A DNA stretch of 64,000 bases, from positions 1 to 64,000 of the forward strand of contig CBDIDQ010000106.1 of NCBI GenBank assembly GCA_965277695.1, read 5' to 3'. This stretch comes from JABSOG01 sp965277695 (GTDB lineage: Bacteria > Pseudomonadota > Gammaproteobacteria > Enterobacterales > Alteromonadaceae). Both the position numbers and the translations under genes were made by a program. The first letter of the stretch is position 1, and the number at the start of each line of letters is the position of its first letter. Of this stretch, positions 8,775 through 18,167 are shown piece by piece. The notes below the pieces were generated by a model. That model did no database searches. It saw only the letters and a program-made list of their open reading frames with translations, and had not been told where the DNA came from.

Positions 8775-11315
8775 ATGTTAACCACATCGCGCACCAAAAT
8801 TGCCAGCCGCGTCAGTCAGGCGTTGGGTTTAAGTATTATCACTTTAACCGCTGGACTTACGCCTTATCAGTTACAAGCCGCAGAAACCGAAGCCGACGCT
8901 CCTATTGAAAAAATTGCCATTACTGGCTCGCGGCGTAATGACCGTACGGTCGCCGAAAGTACCGTGCCGGTAGATGTGCTGGATATTGATGATTTGGTCT
9001 CGACTGGGCAGCTGGAAGTGAGTCAGATTTTGGCTAATTTGGTGCCGAGTTTTAACTACCCCAATGCTGCGATTGCCGATGGCACCGACCATTCTCGCCC
9101 GGCGGTATTGCGCGGTTTAGCACCTGATCACACGTTGGTTTTGGTTAATGGCAAAAGACGCCATAGCGGCGCTTTACTTAATCTTAATGGCACGGTTGGA
9201 CGAGGGTCTACGGCGGTTGATTTGAATACCATTCCGACTTCGGCGATCAAACGCATCGAGATTTTACGCGATGGTGCGGCGGCGCAATATGGTTCAGATG
9301 CGATTGCCGGGGTGATCAATATTATCCTTAAAGATGCCGATGAGGGCGGCAGTTTGAGTGTCAGCTACGGTAAATACGACACCACTGTTGATGGTGTGCC
9401 GAACCTTCAATCAACTGGTATTGATGCCAATGGCGATTTGGATTTTATTACCAATGGCGACCGCAAAGCCAGCGATGGCGGCATCACCACGATTGCTGGT
9501 GACTGGGGAACATCCCTTGGCGATGATGGCTTTTTGCATTTGTCTTTTGAATCTCGCGACCGTAAACCGACCAATCGCTCGGGCTTTGATCCACGGGAGC
9601 AATATGACCGGGATGAAAATGGCAATCTCGACCCGCGAGAATTAACTTTCGACCGCACCAACCATAAATTCGGCAAGGCTGATGTTGAAGATATCGCTTT
9701 GTTTTATAACCTCGGCATCGCCATTGACGATACCACTGAACTGTATTCGTTTGGCAGCTATGGTCAGCGCGACGGCATATCGGCAGGCTTTTACCGCCGT
9801 GCCAAAGACAGCCGCAATGTTTCATCCGTGTATCCCGACGGCTTTTTGCCGCACATCGCCAGTGATGTCGAAGACCGCTCGCTGGCTTTAGGTGTACGCG
9901 GCGAGTCAGGCGAATGGAACTGGGATATCAGCGCCAACTATGGCGAGAATGATTTTAACTTTCGAGTCGAAAACAGCATCAATACTTCATTGGGCGCAAA
10001 CAGTCCCACCAGTTTCGATAACGGTAGCCTGATTTATGACCAAACGTTGGTTAATATCACCGTCGACACCATCGTCGATATGGGTATTGGTGATGGCGTT
10101 TTTGTCGCTTTCGGTGCGGAATATCGTAAAGAAAACTATCAAATTGAAGCGGGCGAACTGGCATCTTATCAAACAGTACTAGACGCCGATGGCAACCCGG
10201 TTGCCGCAGGTGGCGCACAGGTATTGTCAGGTTTTTCTCCGGCAAGTGCTACCGACAGAGGCCGTCATAATAATGCCTTGTTTGTTGAATTCGACACTAA
10301 TTTGACCGACGATTTTAACGTCGCCCTAGCGGGACGTTATGAAGATTACAGCGATTTTGGTTCGACTTTTACCGCCAAATTGGCTTCACGATTGGCTATT
10401 ACCGATGACTTTTCATTACGCGGTGCCATCAGCTCAGGATTCAGAGCGCCGTCGTTGGCGCAAACGTCTTATACCTCGGTGGCGACGGTATTTGATAACG
10501 GCATTCCCAGTGAAGTGGGGATTTTTCCGGTCGATCATCCGGCGGCAGTGGCGTTGGGTTCAACGGAGCTGGACGCCGAAGAATCGGTTAATATGACCTT
10601 TGGTTTTGTCTATAACGTCGGCAATTTCAATCTGACGGTAGATGCCTATCAAATCGATATTGATGATCGTATCGTGTTATCCGAAAACCTTAGCGGCAGT
10701 GCGGTGGTTGAGATTTTACAAAATGCTGGCGAGTTCAACACCCAACGCGCCCGCTATTTCACCAATGCTATCGATACCGAAACAAAAGGGGTTGATATTG
10801 TCACCACTTATGATTTTGGCCTCGATGGGGCAGGCAATTTACGCTTAAGTGCAGCATTGAATGTTAATGATACCGAAGTGAAAAACCTCAAGGATAATCC
10901 GGCAGAATTGAATGCGCTGGGTGACAGCTATGTGGTGTTTTCTAGTCGCGAAATCGCCCGTTTTGAACTTGGCACACCAGAGGATAAACTTAATCTCAGC
11001 GCCACCTGGACGCTAGATGACTTGCAAGTTACCTTGCGAGCCAGCCGTTACGGCGAGGTAATAGACGCTTCAAGTAATGTCGATGGTCATGAGGTGTTAA
11101 AAGCCAAGTGGATCACCGATTTGGACGTTAGCTATAACCTAACCGAAAACCTCAGTTTGGCCATCGGTGCCAATAACCTGTTCGACGAATATCCGCAAGA
11201 TACCGTTAGCAATATTGGCTTTTCAAACTTTAATCAGATTTTTCCCTACTCTGGATTCTCGGCGTATACCACCGACGGTCGGTTTGTTTATGGGCGGATG
11301 AGTTATCATTTTTAG
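8775..11315 (+). CDS. TonB-dependent receptor
   Basis: Outer-membrane 22-strand barrel that imports a scarce ligand using the TonB-ExbBD system. 846 residues; signal peptide ending near residue 36 (QLQAA), TonB-box-like segment IEKIAITGSRR, plug domain with VLRGLAPDHTLVLVNGKRR and EILRDGAAAQYGSDAIAGVINI (about residues 160-185), and a C-terminal strand ending in YHF as barrels require. No pathway genes sit beside it, so the ligand cannot be named. Upstream is the divergent dead ATPase. Downstream its natural hairpin terminator is split by the insertion sequence. Confidence 0.93.
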   Translation: MLTTSRTKIASRVSQALGLSIITLTAGLTPYQLQAAETEADAPIEKIAITGSRRNDRTVAESTVPVDVLDIDDLVSTGQLEVSQILANLVPSFNYPNAAIADGTDHSRPAVLRGLAPDHTLVLVNGKRRHSGALLNLNGTVGRGSTAVDLNTIPTSAIKRIEILRDGAAAQYGSDAIAGVINIILKDADEGGSLSVSYGKYDTTVDGVPNLQSTGIDANGDLDFITNGDRKASDGGITTIAGDWGTSLGDDGFLHLSFESRDRKPTNRSGFDPREQYDRDENGNLDPRELTFDRTNHKFGKADVEDIALFYNLGIAIDDTTELYSFGSYGQRDGISAGFYRRAKDSRNVSSVYPDGFLPHIASDVEDRSLALGVRGESGEWNWDISANYGENDFNFRVENSINTSLGANSPTSFDNGSLIYDQTLVNITVDTIVDMGIGDGVFVAFGAEYRKENYQIEAGELASYQTVLDADGNPVAAGGAQVLSGFSPASATDRGRHNNALFVEFDTNLTDDFNVALAGRYEDYSDFGSTFTAKLASRLAITDDFSLRGAISSGFRAPSLAQTSYTSVATVFDNGIPSEVGIFPVDHPAAVALGSTELDAEESVNMTFGFVYNVGNFNLTVDAYQIDIDDRIVLSENLSGSAVVEILQNAGEFNTQRARYFTNAIDTETKGVDIVTTYDFGLDGAGNLRLSAALNVNDTEVKNLKDNPAELNALGDSYVVFSSREIARFELGTPEDKLNLSATWTLDDLQVTLRASRYGEVIDASSNVDGHEVLKAKWITDLDVSYNLTENLSLAIGANNLFDEYPQDTVSNIGFSNFNQIFPYSGFSAYTTDGRFVYGRMSYHF

Positions 11316-11342
11316 GCGATTAAACCGCACAGAATAAATTCT

Positions 11343-11371
11343 CGTCTACGTCGTGTAGACGCGAATTCATT
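11343..11371. repeat. REP-like repeat, family A, copy 2 (left part, split by the IS)
   Basis: CGTCTAC-gtcgt-GTAGACG (11343-11361) runs into CGCGAATTCATT, the left half of the palindrome CGCGAAT-tc-ATTCGCG. The right end of that palindrome, CGCG followed by seven Ts, lies at 13450-13460 beyond the insertion. Uninterrupted, this would be a hairpin plus T-run and so a good terminator for the receptor gene. Confidence 0.85.
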
Positions 11372-11528
11372 CTGTCTCTTAGTCACATCTTTATTTGCAT
11401 TTTTGGCTTGTGTCTGATTCAGCTTAAACTTGTGTCTTATTTAGTATCATTGAAATTAACTGTGATATTTCACTTGCTTTTTTTCACCATTGTGATCAAA
11501 TACGCTTTTTTCACAGGGTGGTCAGTAG

Positions 11529-12974
11529 ATGTTTGAATCCGATGCCGAAAGCTGGGCTGAAAAAACTTTCGGAAAAGCGCAGTTGAATGACAAAAGAAGA
11601 ACAAAACGCTTGGTTAAGGTCGCCGCTGATATGGCCGACGGGGCGGGCAAGTCAGTAGTTAAAGCGAGTAAGGATTCTGCCAGTATTGAAGGGGCCTACC
11701 GTTTTATTGAAAATAATTATGTTGATGCGTCAGCCATCGCTCAGGCCGGTTTTGAAACAACGGCGGCAGAATGTGCTGAGCGCCGTCTTGTTCTTGCGCT
11801 CGAAGATACCACAGGGTTAAGTTATACACATGATGTGTGTGACGATCTTGGGAATAATCCGGCAGGCAAAAACCGCGATGTCAAAGGCCGCTCACTTTTC
11901 CAGCATTCTATTCTTGCGCTAGATGCAGACACGGAAACCGTGATTGGCTTGGCACATCAACAGAATTATATTCGTAGTGAATTACCAAAAGCGTTGAAAG
12001 GTTCCGGTTCAGCCCGGGCGCGGCGACCTAAAGAGGAGAAAGATAGTTATCGTTGGGAAGAATCTGCTGCCAAAATGGACGAAACCTTCATCCGAACTGA
12101 TAATGTGATTCATGTGTGCGACAGAGAAGCTGACTCATATGAGTATATGGATCAACATTTAAATAACGATAGGCGATTTATTATCCGGTGTCAGCACAAT
12201 CGAGCGCTTCAATTGCCCAATCATGATAAGACCGTCAAATTAAAGGATATGATAAACTTTCCGGTTGCGGCTGAACAATCCCTTAAAATTGAACAAAAAG
12301 GGAAAAGTAAAAACACCAAAAATAGACCCGCTCGGACGGCGAAAATGGGCATCAGTTACCATTCAGTTTCCTTCAAAAGAACACATGACGCCGATAAAAA
12401 CACCCGAGATGAAATGTCGCTGAACTTAGTGATTTGCCGTGAGCTTGACTTACGCGGTGAAGCGTCTGATTTATGCTGGTTTTTATACACCAATGAACCA
12501 ATCAACACGATAGAAGATGCGCAAAAAATTGTTCGCTACTATGAGTTACGTTGGCGGATAGAAGATTTCCACAAAGTTTGGAAATCAGAGGGTACTCAGG
12601 TTGAAAAACTGAGGCTGCAAACCCGTGCCAATACTGAACGCATGGGTACCATTTTAGCGTTTGTGGCAGTGCGGTTGATGCAATTAAAGGAGATGGCCGA
12701 AAATAAAGAAAAAGCCAAACAGCAATCCTGTGAGCTCATGTTCAGTGTGGTGGAATGGCAAATGCTGTGGTTGAAAATAGAGGAAAAGAAACTCCCGACA
12801 GAACCGCCTTCCATTTTTTGGGGTTATTATGCATTGGCGAAACTGGGCGGCTGGCACGATAGTAAAAGGACAGGACGAGTGAGTACGAAAACTATTTGGG
12901 AGGGTTGGGCGGCGTTAATGCTGATGCTTGATGGACACCGAACCATGACAGAAAACATTGCCCTATCAGGATGA
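11529..12974 (+). CDS. tnp: Tn5-like transposase (IS4 family)
   Basis: Cuts and pastes the surrounding element. 481 residues, close to the 476 of Tn5 Tnp. Catalytic triad: Asp93 (ALEDTTG), Asp198 (HVCDREADSYEY) and Glu345, with the YREK signature complete as Tyr338, Arg341, Glu345 and Lys352. The N-terminal end-binding region SWAEKTFGKAQLNDKRRTKRL is intact and a C-terminal dimerisation region is present. No frameshift or missing key residue, so it should be functional. The start is 138 bases in from the left end. No second, shorter inhibitor start like that of IS50 could be established. Confidence 0.95.
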   Translation: MFESDAESWAEKTFGKAQLNDKRRTKRLVKVAADMADGAGKSVVKASKDSASIEGAYRFIENNYVDASAIAQAGFETTAAECAERRLVLALEDTTGLSYTHDVCDDLGNNPAGKNRDVKGRSLFQHSILALDADTETVIGLAHQQNYIRSELPKALKGSGSARARRPKEEKDSYRWEESAAKMDETFIRTDNVIHVCDREADSYEYMDQHLNNDRRFIIRCQHNRALQLPNHDKTVKLKDMINFPVAAEQSLKIEQKGKSKNTKNRPARTAKMGISYHSVSFKRTHDADKNTRDEMSLNLVICRELDLRGEASDLCWFLYTNEPINTIEDAQKIVRYYELRWRIEDFHKVWKSEGTQVEKLRLQTRANTERMGTILAFVAVRLMQLKEMAENKEKAKQQSCELMFSVVEWQMLWLKIEEKKLPTEPPSIFWGYYALAKLGGWHDSKRTGRVSTKTIWEGWAALMLMLDGHRTMTENIALSG

Positions 12975-13422
12975 ACAACGGTCAAATATTAGAGGATGTT
13001 CCTCAAAATACACACAAAAAGTGGACAGTCTAGCAGCGACGGACTTGAACTGATGATTCTGCCTGTAATTAATTTAGCGCTGATCATATAACATCATCTG
13101 GCAATCATCGGCATTGAAACGGTTAAGTATGAAAAAGGAACTATCGCCAAAATTAAAATTGGAAATCCTCACCGACTTACTCGTATTGGTGTGCATCACT
13201 AAGGCTCTGCGCCACTGTACAAGAGCCTGCTCTCTAAAAGGTAATCACAATCATTTGATATTACCGCCTTTTTAGGGGGCGCGACGGCTCTATGTTTCGA
13301 TAAAATGTAACAGCACGTAGCAACGCCCACCTTTTGTAGATAAAAAAGATAATGCCCAAATTTATTCGCAAAATCAGCAATTACGCTAAATAGTGACAAT
13401 CAAATTTAGATAGTACCATTAA
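12975..13422. other. Non-coding tail of the insertion sequence
   Basis: About 450 bases between the transposase stop and the right inverted repeat. It holds a hairpin (GGTAAT with ATTACC, extended by CTAAAAGG with CCTTTTTAG, about 13234-13276). A 48-codon frame from about 13129 has no ribosome site and no recognisable product. Classic IS50 has no such tail, so it may be a captured or decayed passenger. Confidence 0.5.
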
Positions 13423-13527
13423 AGATGTGATCAAGAGACAGAATTCATTCGCGTTTTTTTGATTACCAGTTGTTAGACTGTTTGATTGATGCCTTTTTTC
13501 ATAACTCGCAGGGGTTATATCGATGAG

Positions 13528-13624
13528 CTATAACCACAATTTAGTAATAGCGATGGTGGCGGCGATAACCGCAAGCAAGAGTGAAAACTCAAACCATTTG
13601 CTTCTTCTGTTCTAACCCAGTCAT
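13528..13624 (-). pseudogene. Possible tiny single-helix membrane protein, one base out of frame
   Basis: ATG at 13624 has a strong ribosome site (GGGAGAG, six bases away) and begins MTGLEQ. The frame closes after 11 codons, but one base over a membrane helix follows: KWFEFSLLLAVIAATIAITKLWL and a stop at 13528. Removing one base in the AGAAGAAG stretch would join them into a 31-residue protein. It could be a broken gene, a sequence error, or chance. Confidence 0.3.
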
Positions 13625-13735
13625 GTCAACTCTCCCCATAGGCTAAATCAATGATAGCAGTATTTTGGTATAAGTAAACATTATTGTGGTTATATGTTGG
13701 TGCTGTAAAAGATATTAGTAGTCGTATTGGCTCAT

Positions 13736-14653
13736 TTACATCTTCACAACTTCTTCGGCGACGCCAAAAAAGTCTTCGGCGTAGTCGAGATCAATACCAC
13801 GCTTGAGCATGATTTGTTGAGATTTATGCTCCGGAATGAGTTTGGTTTTGGTCAGCAAATACAGCTCGGTTAAAATATTGGCTTTGAACAAGGCATCGCC
13901 GAGCGCTGAGAATTGTCCGGTTCGCTGTTGAATCAGAGCGTCGCGAAACTCTTGCGGCAAATCCCATTCTTCGCCTATCGCCACCGACATATCCACCGAC
14001 ATTTCAGACATTAAAGCTTTAAAAATATGGCTGCTGGGCATTTCATCGTCAAAGTTGCCGACTAACGCCTGACATAAACAGTTAAAAATCACAATCTTGC
14101 CGACATCGTGAATTAACCCGAGAAAATAACCCGAAAACTCCTCTTCATCGGCTTCCATGGCAAAATCCCGGCAAGCATAGGCGGTTTGAATCGAATGGTC
14201 CCAAATTTGTTTGCCAAACATCTTGTAATAAATCGGATTGGCGGGTTTGATTTTTTCCATAATAATGGTGCTGGCAATATTGCTCACCCCAGACAAGCCA
14301 AGTAACGAGACGGCTTTTTCTAGTGATTTGATTTTTGCCGCGCCACGAAAATAAAACGGTGAATTAGCCAGTTGTAACACTCTGCCTGAGAGCGAAGGGT
14401 CATGTTCAATCACTTTGGCGAGCTGGGCGAAATCGGCATGAGGGTCACGGGTTAAATCCAACAAGCGCAATACCAGCACGGGCAGCGGAGGAATATGGCG
14501 ATTGAGTTTTTCTGGATTATTAAGCACATCCCTGACTTTAGTGAGAATGGTGTTTTCGAGGTTATTCAACTCTCCACTGGAAGGCTTATCGCCAAACATG
14601 GCGTCATAAAATGCGGTGTGGATGGTGCGTTTAAACGTGCCTGCTGGGGGCAT
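13736..14653 (-). CDS. HDOD-domain signalling protein
   Basis: A 305-residue soluble protein with an HDOD domain (an HD-like fold lacking phosphodiesterase function, used in regulation). Signature stretches are PPLPVLVLRLLDL, PSLSGRVLQLANSPFYF, KSLEKAVSLLGL and GYFLGLIHDVGKIVIF, where HDVGK is the HD-like motif. There is no attached GGDEF, EAL or receiver domain. Start: ATG at 14653 is preferred to a TTG eight codons further out, though neither has a strong ribosome site. Such proteins often act in motility or stress signalling; the neighbours give no hint here. Confidence 0.85.
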   Translation of the reverse strand: MPPAGTFKRTIHTAFYDAMFGDKPSSGELNNLENTILTKVRDVLNNPEKLNRHIPPLPVLVLRLLDLTRDPHADFAQLAKVIEHDPSLSGRVLQLANSPFYFRGAAKIKSLEKAVSLLGLSGVSNIASTIIMEKIKPANPIYYKMFGKQIWDHSIQTAYACRDFAMEADEEEFSGYFLGLIHDVGKIVIFNCLCQALVGNFDDEMPSSHIFKALMSEMSVDMSVAIGEEWDLPQEFRDALIQQRTGQFSALGDALFKANILTELYLLTKTKLIPEHKSQQIMLKRGIDLDYAEDFFGVAEEVVKM

Positions 14654-14787
14654 TCTGGTCTCGCTTATGTTTAGCAATTAAAGATAAAATTCCATTAGTA
14701 CAGAAGATTATACGCGAAAAACCCCGTGAGAAAACCATAGGAACAGGATAAAAACCACAAGTGGAGAAAAAGTAACCGATTTGAGCG

Positions 14788-15808
14788 TCATTTGAAGGTT
14801 TGTTGGTCTGTTTCGATAAAAGGAGTTAAAAAGCAAGTAACATACACCGTCAAAACCATTACGTTAACCTGAGGAAGGTCACGCAATGGTTTTAAGTAAA
14901 ATTTAAATGGATTGTGGATCAATGCTTTGGCTTGTTTAGCTTCTACTTCGGCTTTTTCTGCTCTGGCACTCTCACTTTGAGCCCAAGCCTCAGCTTGCTT
15001 CCTCAGCATCAAGTCCTTTTCACGCTCAGCCTCCAAGGTTCGTTGCTCACGAACATAATTCACTCGCGCCTGATACAAATGGTAAGCTTTTTCCTTTTCT
15101 GAGAATGTCTGTAATACTTTCATGGCGTGCCTCAACTCTTCAAAGGTGACTAACGAATCTGGCAATACGTTCTCGACAAACATTAACGTTGTTTTCGTCC
15201 ATGAAGGGTTGCCCCGGTTCAGCCATCCCTGGCTTCACTTCCATCCCTGAAAAAGCTGCGAGCACTCGCTTTTTCCGGGCGGGATGAAACCAAATGTCCT
15301 CTAGTTGTAACGTTTCAGGTTTGCGCCACTTTTCCAACTCAAATACATGAACAGAACAATGGTCCGTCATCAAGACTTTATTCCGTTGATCAAACATCTC
15401 AAAGTGATGGTGTACTATCTCATCTTTATAATAACGACCACTTAATAACCAAATAGAAATGACTGGTTTTAAGTCTGAAAACGAATCACCTCCACTAATC
15501 TGGGTTTTATACAAATCACACCAGTTGTACAGCATACGGTTAGCTAAGTGGCTCGGTGTCGACAGCTGCACTTCGATTTGATAGACCACGCCTAGTCCAT
15601 CTTTCGCCTTTATATCAACGATGCTTAATTTGTCTGTCAAAAATTCCCGCTCATTGTACGGATTTAAAATAACAACCGAAACAATGGGTATCGTTGGTTG
15701 CAAGAGGCAATTGAGAAAGTTCACCAGAATATGTTCGTTACCGGGTGCTCCTAATATTGCTTTGAATACGCAGTCAAATCGCTGTCGCGGGCGATATTTG
15801 AAAAACGC
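14788..15808 (-). pseudogene. Rpn/PD-(D/E)XK nuclease-family gene, broken
   Basis: Rpn (recombination-promoting nuclease, transposase_31-like) proteins are DNA endonucleases. The core is clear: FDCVFKAILGAPGNEHILVNFLN upstream of any start codon, then IVDIKAKDGLGVVYQIEVQL with the D-(x)n-E-V-Q catalytic motif, NRMLYNW and LEDIWFHPARKK. A shift near 15183 moves the C-terminal part (MKVLQTFSEKEKAYHLYQARVNY and a coiled coil rich in Ala, Glu and Lys) into another frame. No ATG exists at the 5' end, where a stop at 15809 closes the frame. The gene is thus truncated at the front and frameshifted. Confidence 0.8.
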
Positions 15809-16639
15809 TTAAGCTTAATACAGCAGTTATCCGCCAGTGAACTGTTTGGTGACTATGGCACTAAATATCAGCGTTATTTAATTAGTACCTTGCATAACCG
15901 TGTGGCAGGCATGAGCTTTGATAACTTTATTGTTCGCCCCAAACGTCAACTGGTTGAAAAATATCAGAAAATTGAGATGTGGTTGCAACTAAATAATGAC
16001 CACTTGGCTGAGTTAGAACAGCATATCGCGATGTTACCCACCGAAGCTGAGCCATTAAGCCCGGACGAACAAGAAAGTACCGCCATTGTTTATACTAATT
16101 TTCAAGATAAGTTGATAGAGGTACGTGAAAACTCAGGGGTTTATGTTGTCTCAGGCAGCAATGAACTGGAGTTGTATCGCAAGCGAGTTGAGTTTTACAT
16201 TAAAGACAATCAGAACAACTTAACCATTCAACGAATTAAAAGAAATCTGTCGATCACCCGGCTTGATTTAGAAGAGTTAGAAAATAAGTTATTCGACGCC
16301 AGCGGTATTGGTGATTTGGCACAGTATCAGTCGACTATTCATCCTGATAAGTCGCTGGGTGTGTTTATTCGTGAGTTGGTAGGGTTAGACCGTGGCGCAG
16401 CCAAAGACGCGTTTGCGACGTATTTGGATGAGAGCAAATTCAACAGTCAGCAAATTCGCTTTGTTAATACCATTATTGATTACCTGACGCAAAACGGTGT
16501 GATGAGTCCGTCAATGTTGGCTCAGGCACCGTTTACAGATATTCACTTTGAAGGCGTCTTTGGTTTGTTTGATGATCCTGTTGCAATCGACCTGCGAGAC
16601 ACCATTAAGCGGGTTGAAGCGATGGCGGTTGGTGAGTGA
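15785..16639 (+). pseudogene. hsdR: C-terminal remnant of a type I restriction enzyme R subunit (HsdR)
   Basis: About 284 residues matching only the last domain of EcoEI-type HsdR: the helical segment MSFDNFIVRPKRQLVEKY, then LGVFIRELVGLDRGAAKDAFATYL and QIRFVNTIIDYLTQNGVM, the most conserved C-terminal block, and SPFTDI-like APFTDIHFEGVFGLF. The nuclease and helicase domains are missing, and no hsdM or hsdS follows. Its 5' edge overlaps the broken 5' edge of the Rpn gene on the other strand, so both were cut at one junction. Not functional as a restriction enzyme. Confidence 0.8.
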
Positions 16640-16838
16640 TGTGATTGCTGCTGCATTAAAGCGGTAAAAGAAAGGTTGATAATGCGCTTTAAACCAAATG
16701 GGACACACAGAGTAAGTCCATAATTTTGATATAAGTGCTGAATAACATCAAATGTCCCGAGGTATCTTGCTTTACTATGATAAACGGTGTTAAATGTTTC
16801 ACTGTTGTTAATTAAGGTTAACCAAGGTTAAGCAAATC

Positions 16839-16979
16839 ATGAAAAAAATATTAGGCACTTCTGTATTAAGTCTCTTACTGTCTTGCTCCATTGTCGGCAC
16901 TACCTGTGCTGGAATTGAATTTGAAACGCAAGTTGTTGCAGGTGGTGGTAATGATGATCCACAAAAACCACCAGCCTAG
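16839..16979 (+). CDS. Small lipoprotein, copy 1 (internally shortened)
   Basis: A 46-residue peptide: MKKILGTSVLSLLLSCS with lipobox LLSC (Cys16), then IVGTTCAGIEFETQVVAGGG and a Pro-rich end. Compared with the two copies to its right it lacks the central charged helix (about 35 residues), the deletion joining AG directly to IE-FETQVV. The leader segment is nearly identical among the three copies. Function unknown; signal peptidase II lipoproteins this small are often bacteriocin-release-like or entericidin-like, but that is only analogy. Confidence 0.6.
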   Translation: MKKILGTSVLSLLLSCSIVGTTCAGIEFETQVVAGGGNDDPQKPPA

Positions 16980-17094
16980 ATAGGAATGAATTCACCTTAT
17001 GTACTATTGCTGTTTCTTTATCAGCGTTATAACCACCATTTAATTATTATTGATTGTTACGGCAGCAAAGCCAGTAACCAAGGTTAAGCAAATC

Positions 17095-17340
17095 ATGAAA
17101 AAAATATTAGGCACTTCTGTATTAAGTCTCTTACTATCTTGCTCCATTGTCGGTACCACCTCTACTGGCGAAGATGATGCGGCAAAAAACGAGGCGAAGG
17201 AAAGGGCGGCTGCGGCAATTGAAGCACATGAGAATACGGATGATCCGGTAGAGCGAGAGCGATTGCAACAGAAGATTATAGAAACGCAAGTTGTTGCAGG
17301 TGGTGGTAATGATACAGGCCAAAATGAGCCACCAGCTTAG
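17095..17340 (+). CDS. Small lipoprotein, copy 2
   Basis: An 81-residue predicted lipoprotein: lipobox LLSC with Cys16, then a charged Ala/Glu/Lys/Arg helix (EAKERAAAAIEAHENTDD) and a Gly-rich, Pro-ended tail. The ATG at 17095 is chosen since it starts the conserved MKKILGTS leader. The upstream sequence is repeated before copy 3: about 70 bases from TCAGCGTTATAACCACC to the start codon are almost the same, so each copy brings its own expression signals. No recognised family. Confidence 0.65.
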   Translation: MKKILGTSVLSLLLSCSIVGTTSTGEDDAAKNEAKERAAAAIEAHENTDDPVERERLQQKIIETQVVAGGGNDTGQNEPPA

Positions 17341-17414
17341 TCAGCGTTATAACCACCATTTAATTATTATTGATTGTTACGGCAACAAAGCCAGTAACCA
17401 AGGTTAAAAAAATC

Positions 17415-17657
17415 ATGAAAAAAATATTAGGCACCTCTGTATTAAGTCTCTTACTGTCTTGCTCCATTGTCGGCACCACCTCTGCTGGTGAAGATGATGC
17501 GGCAAAAAATGAGGCGAAGGAAAGGGCGGCTGCGGCAATTGAAGCGCATAGGAATATGGATGACGGCGCAGAGCGAGAACGGTTGCAACAGGAGATTATA
17601 GAAACGCAAATTGTTGTGGGTGGTGGTGTTGATGACACCCAAGCGCCACCTGCTTAG
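17415..17657 (+). CDS. Small lipoprotein, copy 3
   Basis: 80 residues, about 85% identical to copy 2, with the same lipobox Cys16 and charged helix (EAKERAAAAIEAHRNMDD), ending APPA. The changes between copies 2 and 3 lie in the helix end and the tail, while the leader is invariant. Its stop is followed after 15 bases by a four-helix membrane protein gene, so the two may be cotranscribed. Function unknown. Confidence 0.65.
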   Translation: MKKILGTSVLSLLLSCSIVGTTSAGEDDAAKNEAKERAAAAIEAHRNMDDGAERERLQQEIIETQIVVGGGVDDTQAPPA

Positions 17658-17672
17658 TTAGGAAATAAATCA

Positions 17673-18167
17673 GTGGAATGTAAGTTTAATCCTTTTTTAG
17701 ATTTTCTACACTCAGTTGATAATTATCATCTTTGCACGATAATTATTTCTTTCGCATTAGCGTTATTTTTCAAAAATAAGCGCTGGGCGATATTAACGGG
17801 GGTAACGACTTTCTTTTATTATATTGGCTATATTACTCTTTGTGATGTCATAAAATTGGACACCGATAAAGTGTGGCGTTATGCCGTTTGGGCAGGTTGG
17901 GACGCTTTGTGGATGCTGGTGGTATTTAAAACATGGGATAAAAAGTTAGTGTATCAATATCAAGCCGTTGCCGCTGTTATTCTGGGTTTTGCTGGTGTCT
18001 GCTTGCAAGCATTTCGACATATTGACCGACACTACTTCGAGCTTGCCTATTCAACCTCAATTTATCAAACGATGGCACCAACCTTTAATAACTTACTGGT
18101 TTTGGTGTGTCTCTATCCAACTATCGCTTACTTTAAAAAGGGTATTGCAAAATGGCAGTCACAATAA
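17673..18167 (+). CDS. Small integral membrane protein, unknown function
   Basis: 164 residues, start GTG at 17673 with AGGA about ten bases upstream. Four to five membrane segments are visible: near 18-35 (LCTIIISFALALFF), 38-58 (WAILTGVTTFFYYIGYITL), 75-85, 92-112 (AVAAVILGFAGVCLQAF) and 137-155 (LLVLVCLYPTIAYF). No family is recognised. It overlaps the next gene by 16 bases, so the two are one operon. Confidence 0.65.
   Translation: MECKFNPFLDFLHSVDNYHLCTIIISFALALFFKNKRWAILTGVTTFFYYIGYITLCDVIKLDTDKVWRYAVWAGWDALWMLVVFKTWDKKLVYQYQAVAAVILGFAGVCLQAFRHIDRHYFELAYSTSIYQTMAPTFNNLLVLVCLYPTIAYFKKGIAKWQSQ

Larger units (their letters stand above)
11372..13441 (+). mobile_element. Complete Tn5/IS50-like insertion sequence (IS4 family), 2.07 kb
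   Basis: Ends are 19-bp inverted repeats, CTGTCTCTTAGTCACATCT on the left (11372-11390) and the inverse of CTGTCTCTTGATCACATCT on the right (13423-13441). They differ from each other at two bases and closely match the mosaic-end type of Tn5. The target duplication is AATTCATT, or nine bases with a shared C, at 11364-11371 and 13442-13449. The transposase is intact, so the element may be active. It is about 0.5 kb longer than IS50; the extra sequence is the 450-base tail after the transposase. Confidence 0.92.

Noticed and set aside
10339..10596. Several 60-110 codon frames inside the TonB receptor on both strands
   Set aside because: They are shadows of the receptor gene with no start signals of their own.
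13199..13399. 66-codon frame on the minus strand in the IS tail
   Set aside because: No ribosome site, no plausible family, crosses a hairpin; treated as non-coding.
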